Shown: one piece after another, positions 11,899 through 19,805 of the stretch
Layout of the letters: every line of letters begins with the position of its first letter
How positions within the stretch are numbered: position 1 is the first letter of the stretch
Origin: Azonexus hydrophilus DSM 23864
GTDB taxonomy: Bacteria > Pseudomonadota > Gammaproteobacteria > Burkholderiales > Rhodocyclaceae
Direction: 5' to 3'
Assembly (NCBI RefSeq): GCF_000429605.1
Contig: NZ_KE386925.1
Location: 399,209 to 463,208, forward strand
DNA: 64,000 bases
Program-made: the position numbers and the translations under genes
Notes under the pieces: generated by a model
What the model saw: only the letters and a program-made list of their open reading frames with translations
The model's database searches: none
Told to the model about the DNA's origin: nothing

Positions 11899-12285
11899 AT
11901 GCTGCACCGCAAAGTGAAACTCCATACATCCAGCACTGACGGCCTCAATCTGTTCACCGCCTACGGTGACGACTACGTTGCGGTCAATCATCAAAAGCAC
12001 GAGAACAACCTGATCGTGTGCCCTGAAAGCATCATCGCCGACTGGTCGACGGCCCGCGTCGATGCACTGACCGAGGCCGACCGCCAGAAACTGCTCGAAC
12101 TGGGCATCGGCATCATCCTGCTCGGCACCGGCAAACGCCTGCGTTTCCCCGCGGTCGAATGGATGCGCCCATTTGCAGTAGCCGGCATCGGCCTGGAAAT
12201 CATGGACCTGCAAGCTGCCTGCCGGACCTACAACATTCTCGCCGGCGAAGGCCGCAAAGTCGCTGCGGCGCTGCTTTTCGACTAG
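11899..12285 (+). CDS. Mth938-like domain (DUF498) protein
   Basis: A 128-residue single-domain protein of the Mth938/NDUFAF3 family. The signature segments ENNLIVCPESIIADW and IGIILLGTGKRLRFP are clear, as is the C-terminal AACRTYNILAGEGRKVAAALLF block. The eukaryotic relative NDUFAF3 helps assemble respiratory complex I; the bacterial function is not established. The plus-strand open frame extends far upstream across alaA, but protein homology begins at the ATG at 11899, just after a good promoter. Its stop overlaps the stop of the convergent lapD gene (12282-12285). Confidence 0.88.
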   Translation: MLHRKVKLHTSSTDGLNLFTAYGDDYVAVNHQKHENNLIVCPESIIADWSTARVDALTEADRQKLLELGIGIILLGTGKRLRFPAVEWMRPFAVAGIGLEIMDLQAACRTYNILAGEGRKVAAALLFD

Positions 12286-14237
12286 ATCCGGTCGGCCGAC
12301 GGCGCACCGAAATGGTAGCCCTGCCCGGCCTTCACCGAGTCCTTGAGCAACATCTCCACCTGCTCGGCGTTCTCGACGCCTTGGGCAATCACTTCGACCT
12401 CAAGCGACGACGCCAGCGACACGATCGAGCGCAGTAGCGCCCGTGCAGCCTCGTTCTCCGGCGCTTCGGCGACCAGTCCGGCGTTAAGCTTCACATAATC
12501 CGGCGGCAAATCGCGCAGCAACTGCAGCGAACTTGGCATCAGACCGAAATGATCGATCCCGAAGCGCACCTGGTGCGTACGCAGCATGTCAGCAAACTGA
12601 CGCGCCGCTTCCATGTCGAGCGAGCAACCGTATTCGGTCAATTCAAAGGACAGACGGACTCCCCGCTGATTCAGGCGCGACAGGCGCCCACCAATCCAGG
12701 TCAGGAACTCGCGGTTATCCAGGCTCTGGTTGGAGAGATTGACCGCCAGATTGACGCACTCATTGCCACCCCGCTCCTCCAGGCGGCGAAAGACCAGCGA
12801 CAACAGGGCCTGATCGATATCCGGCATCAATTTGTGGCGCATCGCCATCGGTAGAAACACCGACGCCGGCACCAAATTGCCGTCATTCCCGACCAGACGC
12901 GTCATGATTTCCTGCTGCATCACTTCACCGCTGGACAAGGAAACCACCGGCTGACCGAGCAGCGTCCACCGATTCTCGGCCAGGGCGTTACGGATCAACT
13001 CACGCCAAGCCAGCGAACCGATCGAAGACTCCGAGGAGCCCACATCGACCACATACTGCAAGCCATTCCGCCCCGACTGGCGCGCACTCTCGATGGCCAG
13101 ATCAAGCCGGGACAACACCCGTGCCCGCTCCTCGCCGTGGCGGAAATGGACCATGCCGATACTGAAGGAAAAATCATTGCCACCTTCCAGAGCATCAAAA
13201 ATCTGCTGCAGACGGTCACGCAACTGACGACCGATATCGGCCAAGGTCACCGTATTCTGATCAAACAGCACGAAGCCGAAAGAGCTACCGCCAATACGGC
13301 AGAGAATCGAAGCCTTGTCACCCAGCGTTTCTCGGGCAGCGGCAGCCACCGAGGCCAGGAACTGGTCACCCTTGCGATAACTGGCCTCGGTGTTGAAATC
13401 CTTGAGATTGTTCACTTCGATGCCGAGCAATGCAGCGTCGGAAAATGCAATTTCTCCGCTCAGCGCCTGCGCCAGACGCAAATCAAAGCTGCGCCGGTTA
13501 TCCAGGCCGGTCACATCGTCCTGATAGGCTTCACGGCGGAATTTCTCGGCCTTTCTCGATTCTGCATCAAGAAACTCGGAAATTTTCCGCGACATGTCAT
13601 TCATCGCACCAACCACCCTGGCCAATTCCAGGGCTCGAGGCTTGACGGCAATCTGGCCAAAATGTTTTTGCTGGATATCGACGGCCGAACGTTCAATTTC
13701 GGACAGGGGATTCAGGATCCAGCGCAACACCATGCGCACCAGCGCCAGCGCCAGGAAATAGGCAAGCAACATCCAGCCCGAGATTTCCAGTGCTGACTTC
13801 CACAGATACTGATAGGCATGCGTCGGTTGGGAGAGCACGACGACCTTGCCCAACTGACGCCAACGCGCCGTCAGGAAAGACTCGCCAGCCGGCGCCTGCA
13901 AGGTCACCAGCGATGTGAACCACATGGGCACGCCTTCGACCTTGGCCGCCAGTTCGCGCTCGACGATGACCGAACCATCCAGGCCGAGAATCGCAATACG
14001 CTGGAAATACCCCCGGTCGAACAGGGTTGCCACCTGGGTTTCTGCCAGGATCATGTCGCCGTCGGCCAGCGACTGGGAGAGCGGATGAACCAGCGACGAC
14101 GCGGCATCCTGGGCATGCGAGCCCAGTTGTTCCTCAAGGTAAGTACGCGTTCCGGAAACTCCCAGTATCGCCAGCCCCACGAATACGCCGAGAAAGATGA
14201 CCGAAATCCCGAGAAAAAGCTGCCGTCTCAAGGTCAT
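12282..14237 (-). CDS. lapD: LapD-type inner-membrane c-di-GMP receptor with inactive GGDEF and EAL domains
   Basis: A 651-residue membrane protein: helix 1 (about 6-28), periplasmic LapD/MoxY-type domain (about 29-150), helix 2 (about 155-178), HAMP, GGDEF and EAL. Both catalytic domains are degenerate. GGDEF reads GGSSF; in EAL the motif is EIM, DDFG is DHFG, the Lys-Ile-Asp site is KLN and the late catalytic Glu is Gln (AQGVE). That fits LapD, which binds c-di-GMP with its EAL domain and then captures the protease LapG at its periplasmic domain, so surface adhesin is kept. A lapG homologue is 4.2 kb away. I chose the ATG at 14237 because GAGGG lies 7 bases upstream; an in-frame GTG at 14243 is the alternative. 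The gene follows a terminator, so it has its own promoter or depends on read-through. Confidence 0.85.
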   Translation of the reverse strand: MTLRRQLFLGISVIFLGVFVGLAILGVSGTRTYLEEQLGSHAQDAASSLVHPLSQSLADGDMILAETQVATLFDRGYFQRIAILGLDGSVIVERELAAKVEGVPMWFTSLVTLQAPAGESFLTARWRQLGKVVVLSQPTHAYQYLWKSALEISGWMLLAYFLALALVRMVLRWILNPLSEIERSAVDIQQKHFGQIAVKPRALELARVVGAMNDMSRKISEFLDAESRKAEKFRREAYQDDVTGLDNRRSFDLRLAQALSGEIAFSDAALLGIEVNNLKDFNTEASYRKGDQFLASVAAAARETLGDKASILCRIGGSSFGFVLFDQNTVTLADIGRQLRDRLQQIFDALEGGNDFSFSIGMVHFRHGEERARVLSRLDLAIESARQSGRNGLQYVVDVGSSESSIGSLAWRELIRNALAENRWTLLGQPVVSLSSGEVMQQEIMTRLVGNDGNLVPASVFLPMAMRHKLMPDIDQALLSLVFRRLEERGGNECVNLAVNLSNQSLDNREFLTWIGGRLSRLNQRGVRLSFELTEYGCSLDMEAARQFADMLRTHQVRFGIDHFGLMPSSLQLLRDLPPDYVKLNAGLVAEAPENEAARALLRSIVSLASSLEVEVIAQGVENAEQVEMLLKDSVKAGQGYHFGAPSADRI

Positions 14238-14249
14238 GAACACACCCTC

Positions 14250-14280
14250 AAAAAAAATGGCAGCCCAAGGCTGCCATTTT
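14250..14280 (-). terminator. Strong rho-independent terminator between the repeat-protein gene and lapD
   Basis: A 12 bp perfect stem (AAAATGGCAGCC / GGCTGCCATTTT) with a 3-base loop, followed on the minus strand by a run of eight T. It lies 16 bp after the repeat-protein stop and just before the lapD start. Confidence 0.9.
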
Positions 14281-14296
14281 CAACAAAACAACAAAC

Positions 14297-14800
14297 TCAG
14301 GAGCGGCTGACGCTACCGCCACCGCTACCGCCGCCGCCACCGCTGAAATTGGAGCCCGGCGAGCTACCGAAATTACCCGAACCACTCGGGCCGCCAACCG
14401 TGTCACCGCCCTGGGGACCACCGGCAGCCGTGGAAGCCGTCACGATCTGCGGATCCACACCGGCGGCAAGCGCTGCCTGGGTCACCGCAGCCGGAGAAGC
14501 ACCAGCAGCAATCGCGGCAGAAACCACGGCAGCAGGCTGGTAGCCGGCAGCAACCATCGCACCGATCGCCGATTGCAGATCAGCGCCCTGGCTCAGCAGC
14601 GCGCTGATCAGCGAAGCTTCAGAAACACCAGCCTTCTTGGCTGCAGCAGCAATCGCGGAGAGCGATTGACCAGCGGCCAGGTTCTGCTGAACTTCAGCAT
14701 CGACCTGAGCCAGCGTCATGTTCGGTGAAAACGCAGCTACAGCCGCGAAACTCGACAGCGTAATACCGGCTGCCAGTGCAATCTTCTTAAAGGTCTTCAT
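14297..14800 (-). CDS. Secreted Ala-rich protein of seven 14-residue repeats with Gly/Ser-rich tail, function unknown
   Basis: I do not recognise this family. The 167-residue product starts at the ATG at 14800 behind GGGGGA. Residues 1-23 form a Sec signal peptide (MKTFKKIALAAGI..., ending near AVAA). Residues 32-129 divide exactly into seven 14-residue units (32-45, 46-59, 60-73, 74-87, 88-101, 102-115, 116-129), each with a Gly at position 13 and mostly Ala/Ile/Val in between, for example SPAAVTQAALAAGV. They should form short helical hairpins. The rest (130-167) is Gly/Ser-rich and disordered-looking. TAAG occurs once, at 124-127, at the repeat-tail junction; this resembles the di-alanine sites cut by LapG in LapA. 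The gene stands alone with its own terminator, between lapD and a GGDEF-EAL gene. A matrix or surface role is an inference. Confidence 0.75.
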   Translation of the reverse strand: MKTFKKIALAAGITLSSFAAVAAFSPNMTLAQVDAEVQQNLAAGQSLSAIAAAAKKAGVSEASLISALLSQGADLQSAIGAMVAAGYQPAAVVSAAIAAGASPAAVTQAALAAGVDPQIVTASTAAGGPQGGDTVGGPSGSGNFGSSPGSNFSGGGGGSGGGSVSRS

Positions 14801-14947
14801 TCGATCCCCCGACAAGGTTTGATATGGCATCAGATTAGCACCCGACTTACCCGTTCGTCAACTTCAATTTCGCATAAACATGAGCGAAAAATCTTTTCAA
14901 TACAACACTTTTCAACATGTGAAATACAGCCCACAAAAGCCCTCCTG

Positions 14948-17026
14948 CTATCCGGAGACAATGCCGAAATCACCGTCGATGGCGAGCGCACAGACCCGCC
15001 ACTCATCGAAACTGAGTGGTCTGCCAAAGACATACCCCTGCACGGCATCACAGCCTATCTGACGCAGCATTTCCAATTGCTCAGGCGTCTCCACCCCTTC
15101 AGCCACCGCCCTGACCCCGAGACGTTGGGCAAATGCCACCAGCGCCGCCACCAATTCCCGCATTTGTGGATTGACTGTAATCTCGCAGGTAAAAGAGCGA
15201 TCGATCTTGATCGAACTCATCGGCAACTGGCTGAGCAAGCTGAAGGAACAGTAGCCAGCACCAAAATCATCGAGCGAGAACTTGCATCCGGAATCTGCCA
15301 GTCCAAGCAGCGTTTTGACTGCACGTTCGTTACCGGTCAATGCGGCTTCAGAGCACTCGAAAGTAATCCTCCGGGTTGGCACCCCCGCCGCCGCCAAAGT
15401 CGCCAACAGGTGCCCCACTGCATCAGGCGCCGAAAGTTGCTTGGCCGAGAGGTCAATGACCAAGCCCAGATCACCGTTCATATTGTTCAATTCCCCGGCG
15501 GCCTGCGCCAGGGCCTTGCGGCCGAGCTCCGGCATGATGCCGATTTCCTCGGCAATCTCGAGAAATCGACCGGCATCAAGCAAGCCGAACTCCGGATGCT
15601 GAAAACGCAGCAACGCTTCAACGTACTCGGCTCGGCCCGTTTTCAGGGAGACTTCAGGCAGGTAACGCAGGGTATAGCGCCAATCCGTAAGCCCTTCGCG
15701 TAAGGCTCGCTCCATGTCGCGACGACCATGGGAACGCAGCGTTTCCCACGGATGAAAAAAACGGAAACACCCCTTGCCCGCGGCCTTGGCTTCATACAAG
15801 GCAAGATCGGCAGCAACAAGAAGCTCATCCGTATCCTCGGCATCATCAGGGTAGATGGCAACGCCGATACTCGCGTCAATCTTCAGGGTTGTGTTGCCGT
15901 AGGGAATTTCCTTCGAAATCTCGTCAAGAAGCTTCTGACAGATGATGTCCATGCGCTCTGGTGCATCACCTTGTTCAAGGATCAGGACAAATTCGTCCCC
16001 CCCGCGCCGACTGACAGTGTCGCTCATGCGCAAGGCCTGAAGCATGCGTGACGACGATACCCTAAGCACTTCATCGCCGGCAGCATGACCCCAGTTGTCG
16101 TTGATGAGCTTGAAATGATCAAGATCCAGGTAGAGCACGGCCAGCTTGTGGCGATAGCGACGAGCCCGAGCAATCGAGCGCTGCAGACGATCAAGGAACA
16201 GAACCCGGTTGGGTAAACCGGTCAAGCTATCGAAATGCGCAAGACGCCGCATGCGCTCTTCCTCGCGCTTGCGCTCGGTGATATCGGAAACCAACCCGAC
16301 AAAACGCTGCGGCACGCCAATTTCGCCATCGACTGCGGCAATCGACAACCACTGATCGTAAAGAACGCCATCCTTGCGCCGATTGGTAATCTCTCCCGAC
16401 CAGCGCCCATGGGTCAACAAGGTTTCCCACATCGTCCGATAGAACTCAGGGGGATGCAAACCCGAGGACAGCAATGACGTGCGCTGTCCGACCACTTCAT
16501 CCGGACGATACCCTGTCAGCAGGGAAAATGCCGGGTTCACCGCGAGTATCCTGGCTTGATCATCGGTGATCAGGATGCCCTCATTGACCACCTCGAAAAC
16601 CATGCTCGCCATTTTAAGGTCAAGCACCCGCTGACGATCCCGCAGGCAGCGCGCGAGCATATCAAGTAGCTGCGAACAATCGAGCGGCAGGAGAAGATGG
16701 GCATCGATACCAAGTTCAATCACCCGATGCAGGAAGTCATTACTCGCGGCAGCAGAAACGATCATGATCAAGGCATCAGGATCCAGCGCCCGGATTTTCT
16801 CACTCATCCCAAACGGATCAAAATCTGGCAACACCTGAGTGGCAATCACGACATCTGGACTGAACTTACTCCAACGTTCGAGCCCGGTTTCTCCATCGGT
16901 CGCTTGAATCAGCTCCGCAATCTGTGGCGTCAGTATGCGAATCAGGTCGGAACACACCCCAGGATCACTCCCGACCACCAGAACGCGAGCCTGGGAGAGC
17001 AAGCTGGAATTACTCTGGATGCTCAT
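14948..17026 (-). CDS. Pseudo-receiver / PAS / GGDEF / EAL c-di-GMP protein
   Basis: A cytoplasmic 692-residue protein: receiver-like domain (about 12-125), PAS (135-255), GGDEF (265-430) and EAL (440-690). The receiver has lost its chemistry: the phospho-acceptor Asp is Thr63 (PDVVIATQVLP), the conserved Lys is Leu113, and one acidic pocket residue is Ser20. GGDEF is intact (RRGGDEF) with a normal DLDHFKLINDNWGH segment. EAL keeps EALLR, DDFGAGY, KIDRSF and AEGVET, but the Mg-binding Asn is Asp (VIDLSAKQL), so phosphodiesterase activity is uncertain. The ATG at 17026 shares its A with the upstream mltD stop (TGATG), a sign of translational coupling; earlier in-frame starts would lie inside mltD. 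No partner kinase would be expected for a receiver that cannot be phosphorylated. Confidence 0.88.
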   Translation of the reverse strand: MSIQSNSSLLSQARVLVVGSDPGVCSDLIRILTPQIAELIQATDGETGLERWSKFSPDVVIATQVLPDFDPFGMSEKIRALDPDALIMIVSAAASNDFLHRVIELGIDAHLLLPLDCSQLLDMLARCLRDRQRVLDLKMASMVFEVVNEGILITDDQARILAVNPAFSLLTGYRPDEVVGQRTSLLSSGLHPPEFYRTMWETLLTHGRWSGEITNRRKDGVLYDQWLSIAAVDGEIGVPQRFVGLVSDITERKREEERMRRLAHFDSLTGLPNRVLFLDRLQRSIARARRYRHKLAVLYLDLDHFKLINDNWGHAAGDEVLRVSSSRMLQALRMSDTVSRRGGDEFVLILEQGDAPERMDIICQKLLDEISKEIPYGNTTLKIDASIGVAIYPDDAEDTDELLVAADLALYEAKAAGKGCFRFFHPWETLRSHGRRDMERALREGLTDWRYTLRYLPEVSLKTGRAEYVEALLRFQHPEFGLLDAGRFLEIAEEIGIMPELGRKALAQAAGELNNMNGDLGLVIDLSAKQLSAPDAVGHLLATLAAAGVPTRRITFECSEAALTGNERAVKTLLGLADSGCKFSLDDFGAGYCSFSLLSQLPMSSIKIDRSFTCEITVNPQMRELVAALVAFAQRLGVRAVAEGVETPEQLEMLRQIGCDAVQGYVFGRPLSFDEWRVCALAIDGDFGIVSG

Positions 17027-18324
17027 CAGCGGCGCGGCAAGCCATTGACGGTTGCTGGCGGGACCACCTTTGCCGCATCGCCAGCACAGGTTTGCAGAAC
17101 CATGCATTCCGAAGAAGCCCGGGTCAGTAACACGGCCCGCTGAGCCTGCGCGGGATCAATTCCGCCTTGGCGCCCGGCCGGCAAGAGCAGGGTGGACCCC
17201 ACTTCGTAGTAATGCCCTTCTGGTAGCGGATTTGCCTGCAGGACCGTACTCAGCGACAACCTGTTCCGTTCGGCAATTTCCTGTGGCGTGGCTGGCCGCG
17301 TGATCCGTAGCATCCGCCAAGTCACCCATGGGCCGACATGAGTCGCCATGTTGTCGACCAGTCGTAGCGCCGCCTGAGGAGGCAACAGCAGGTTGACGTT
17401 ATGCCGCCCGATGATCACCGGTGCCTTCAGCGAAGGATTGAGGCGCAGCAATTCGTCCTGAGTAAGGCCGGCCAGCCTGGCCAGCAGGAGCACATCGATG
17501 TCGCGGTGAATTTCCACCACGCTGTATTGCGGGGCATTCGGGATTGCCGGCAGTTTGACGCCATATTCGACTGGATCGAGCAACAGGCGCCGCACCGCCA
17601 GGATGCGCGGTACGTACTCACGGGTTTCCTGCGGCAAGGCGGCGGCGATGTCCTTGAACCCCGGTTTCGCGACACCGCGACGCCTGGCCCGCTCAATCTC
17701 GTTCTGCACCCTGCGTTCACCGCAATTATAGGCGGCCATCGCCAGCTGCCAGTCGTCGAACATAGCATGCAAGGCCTGCAGGTAATCCAGCGCAGCACGC
17801 GTCGAAACCACAAGGTTGCGACGATCATCGCGGAAACGATCGATACCGATTTCGTAGTTTTTTGCCGTGCTCTCGATGAATTGCCAGGCCCCGTGTGCCT
17901 CGGCATGCGATGCCGCATGCAGCGAATAGCCGGACTCGACAAACGGAACCAGCACCAGTTCCATCGGCAGGCCACGGGCATCGACCGCGTCGACCACGTG
18001 ATACAACAATCCCCCGGCCCGTTCCGCAATGCGCTGAACGATGCCGTTGGCGCCAAAACGCTTGGCAACCGCCTGAACCTCGGCATCGCCATCGATGCCT
18101 TCGAGCCTGAAACCTTCGCGGATACGCGCCCAGATGTCCGGGTATGTCCTGGCCTCTGCCGTCACCTCGGCAGCTGGCGCTTCCGGCTCAATCTCCACAT
18201 CGGGCACGCTGAGTGCCACAGGCGTTTGCTCGACCTCCACGTAGGGCGCATCAAATACCGATGCACACCCGGAAAGTACGAGTGAGGCCAGTAGCAGAAG
18301 AGTGGTCCGGGCGAGAAAATTCAA
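17026..18324 (-). CDS. mltD: MltD-type lytic murein transglycosylase lipoprotein
   Basis: Cleaves peptidoglycan glycan strands to 1,6-anhydromuramyl ends. With the TTG at 18324 the product starts MNFLARTTLLLLASLVLSGC, a textbook lipoprotein signal with the lipidated Cys at residue 20; an earlier in-frame TTG at 18387 would add 21 residues in front. The SLT catalytic domain (about 100-260) has the active Glu in LVPFVESGYSLHAASHAEA, then GAWQFIESTAKNYEI and AAYNCGE. Two LysM-like segments follow (about 290-345 and 355-400), as in MltD. Its stop overlaps the start of the GGDEF-EAL gene by one base, so the two are probably one transcript. It faces away from lapG. Confidence 0.88.
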   Translation of the reverse strand: MNFLARTTLLLLASLVLSGCASVFDAPYVEVEQTPVALSVPDVEIEPEAPAAEVTAEARTYPDIWARIREGFRLEGIDGDAEVQAVAKRFGANGIVQRIAERAGGLLYHVVDAVDARGLPMELVLVPFVESGYSLHAASHAEAHGAWQFIESTAKNYEIGIDRFRDDRRNLVVSTRAALDYLQALHAMFDDWQLAMAAYNCGERRVQNEIERARRRGVAKPGFKDIAAALPQETREYVPRILAVRRLLLDPVEYGVKLPAIPNAPQYSVVEIHRDIDVLLLARLAGLTQDELLRLNPSLKAPVIIGRHNVNLLLPPQAALRLVDNMATHVGPWVTWRMLRITRPATPQEIAERNRLSLSTVLQANPLPEGHYYEVGSTLLLPAGRQGGIDPAQAQRAVLLTRASSECMVLQTCAGDAAKVVPPATVNGLPRR

Positions 18325-18456
18325 GTTGAAGCCGTCATAAGGAAAACCTGCTGACTTTACCCCTGAATGAAAAATTAACAAATACAACCAAGGTCATAGC
18401 ACGCTTCAGGCTTGCTCTACCTGTACAATGCAGCTGTCCCAAGACCATATGCGTAG

Positions 18457-19146
18457 ATGCCGACAGCAAGCGCCAGACGCAAATACATCGCTACCGCCGC
18501 TTTACTGATCGCCATCGCCCTACCGGTGACCGCGAGTCTTGTTGCATTCTCCGAAGGCCTGTTACGCCACGTCGCCCAGCGTTTTTCACCGGATGCCCCA
18601 AAACGCCTGATGATCTGGCAGCGACTGGTCAACGATATGCGCCATACCGATGCCCCCGGTGCGATCCAGCACGATACCCGAGCGGAATCGCTGACCCTGC
18701 GCAAGATCAACAGTTTTTTCAACCAGGTCCCCTATTACCGGGACATGCAGCACTGGCGACAGGATGATTACTGGGCCACGCCAGTCGAAATGCTCTCATC
18801 CTACGGCGGCGATTGCGAGGATTACTCGATTGCCAAGTACCTGTCGCTGAAGGAACTTGGCATCCCCATCGAGCGTTTGCGCATTACTTACGTCCGCGCC
18901 AAGACACTGGATGAAGCGCACATGGTGCTGGCCTATTATCCAACCCCAGATGCCGAACCTCTGATCATGGATAACCTTGTGCCCGAGCTTCGCCCCGCGT
19001 CGCAACGCCCGGATCTCGAGCCTGTGTATAGCTTCAATGACGACGATCTGTGGCTGGCGTCGGGCAACTCGCGCAAGGGCGGCGCATCGAATGTCCGCCT
19101 GTGGCGCGAATTACTGGAGAAACTGGCCAAAGAAAAGGCGATGTGA
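18457..19146 (+). CDS. lapG: LapG-type periplasmic cysteine protease (BTLCP family)
   Basis: A 229-residue bacterial transglutaminase-like cysteine protease (DUF920/BTLCP). An N-terminal signal or anchor helix (about 9-32) sends it to the periplasm. The catalytic triad is visible: Cys in SSYGGDCEDYSIAKY, His in EAHMVLAYY and Asp in LIMDNLVPE. The Asp and Glu flanking the Cys (D-C-E) are the calcium ligands of P. fluorescens LapG. LapG cuts the retention domain of LapA after a di-alanine when c-di-GMP is low, and LapD blocks it when c-di-GMP is high. A -10-like TACAAT lies at 18424-18429. The nearest LapD is at 12282-14237; no LapA, LapB, LapC or LapE is in the window. A hairpin spans its stop codon. 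Confidence 0.88.
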   Translation: MPTASARRKYIATAALLIAIALPVTASLVAFSEGLLRHVAQRFSPDAPKRLMIWQRLVNDMRHTDAPGAIQHDTRAESLTLRKINSFFNQVPYYRDMQHWRQDDYWATPVEMLSSYGGDCEDYSIAKYLSLKELGIPIERLRITYVRAKTLDEAHMVLAYYPTPDAEPLIMDNLVPELRPASQRPDLEPVYSFNDDDLWLASGNSRKGGASNVRLWRELLEKLAKEKAM

Positions 19147-19154
19147 ATCGCCGC

Positions 19155-19805
19155 TCAGCCTTGCGGCAACAAATCCTGACGACCTGCCGAATCAAGCATC
19201 TGGCGCAACTGTTTGGCAGCGCGTCCGCGGCTGTTGAGCAGCATGTTGCGCAGATCGGTCTGGCGCTCGATCCCCGCCTCATCCCATCGGGCCAGAATGA
19301 TGCCGGCAACCCGGATTTGAACGCCGCCTTCACGGCGACCGTAGGCCAATGCCCGGTCAAGTGCCGCCCACATGGCTACGGGATCTTCGCTCTTCCTGTG
19401 CAATGCCATGGCAATGTTGGCCCACGCATACGGCGCCATCGGTCGGCGCGCGCCGGCCATACGGGAATGCGTCAATACTTCGTCGAGCATGGCATGTTCT
19501 AGCTCGGGCAGACTCCTCGCCATGAGCGCACGCAAACCGTATAGATAAGCCAGATTCTCATGGAGCCCAGGATCGTCCGGCGTACGCTCGATGGCCTTGA
19601 CCAAGGCATTGCGCGCCTGCCCGATATCCCGGATCTGCGGCTTCAGACGAGCGTCCCGCTGCCAGCGTTCGATTTGCGAACGCGCCTTGAGGCTGGCCAG
19701 GTCACCGGCTGCGTGTCTTAGTGCGGTATACGCGGAAACGCTGCCGAATATCAGCAACAGCGCAAGAAAAGCCAGAAAATGGCCGCGCCTTGCCGTCAAT
19801 TGCAT
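19155..19805 (-). CDS. Membrane-anchored protein with TPR-like region at the end of the polysaccharide operon, unknown function
   Basis: I do not recognise a named family. The 216-residue product has one N-terminal membrane helix (about 7-28) and an otherwise soluble, helical, Arg- and Ala-rich part. The stretch RTPDDPGLHENLAYLYGLRALMA and the later PYAWANIAMALHRKSEDPVAMWAALDRALAYG look like TPR units, suggesting a protein-protein adaptor in the periplasm. It starts at an ATG at 19805, overlapping the cpsB-like gene by 10 bp, so it belongs to the export operon. Its 3' end is 8 bp from the 3' end of the convergent lapG. A similar role to small accessory proteins of PEP-CTERM/exosortase-type polysaccharide loci is possible but unproven. 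Confidence 0.7.
   Translation of the reverse strand: MQLTARRGHFLAFLALLLIFGSVSAYTALRHAAGDLASLKARSQIERWQRDARLKPQIRDIGQARNALVKAIERTPDDPGLHENLAYLYGLRALMARSLPELEHAMLDEVLTHSRMAGARRPMAPYAWANIAMALHRKSEDPVAMWAALDRALAYGRREGGVQIRVAGIILARWDEAGIERQTDLRNMLLNSRGRAAKQLRQMLDSAGRQDLLPQG

Noticed and set aside
16222-17143. Extra frames within the GGDEF-EAL gene that might suggest a second protein
   Set aside because: They carry no domain; the main frame has continuous REC-PAS-GGDEF-EAL homology.
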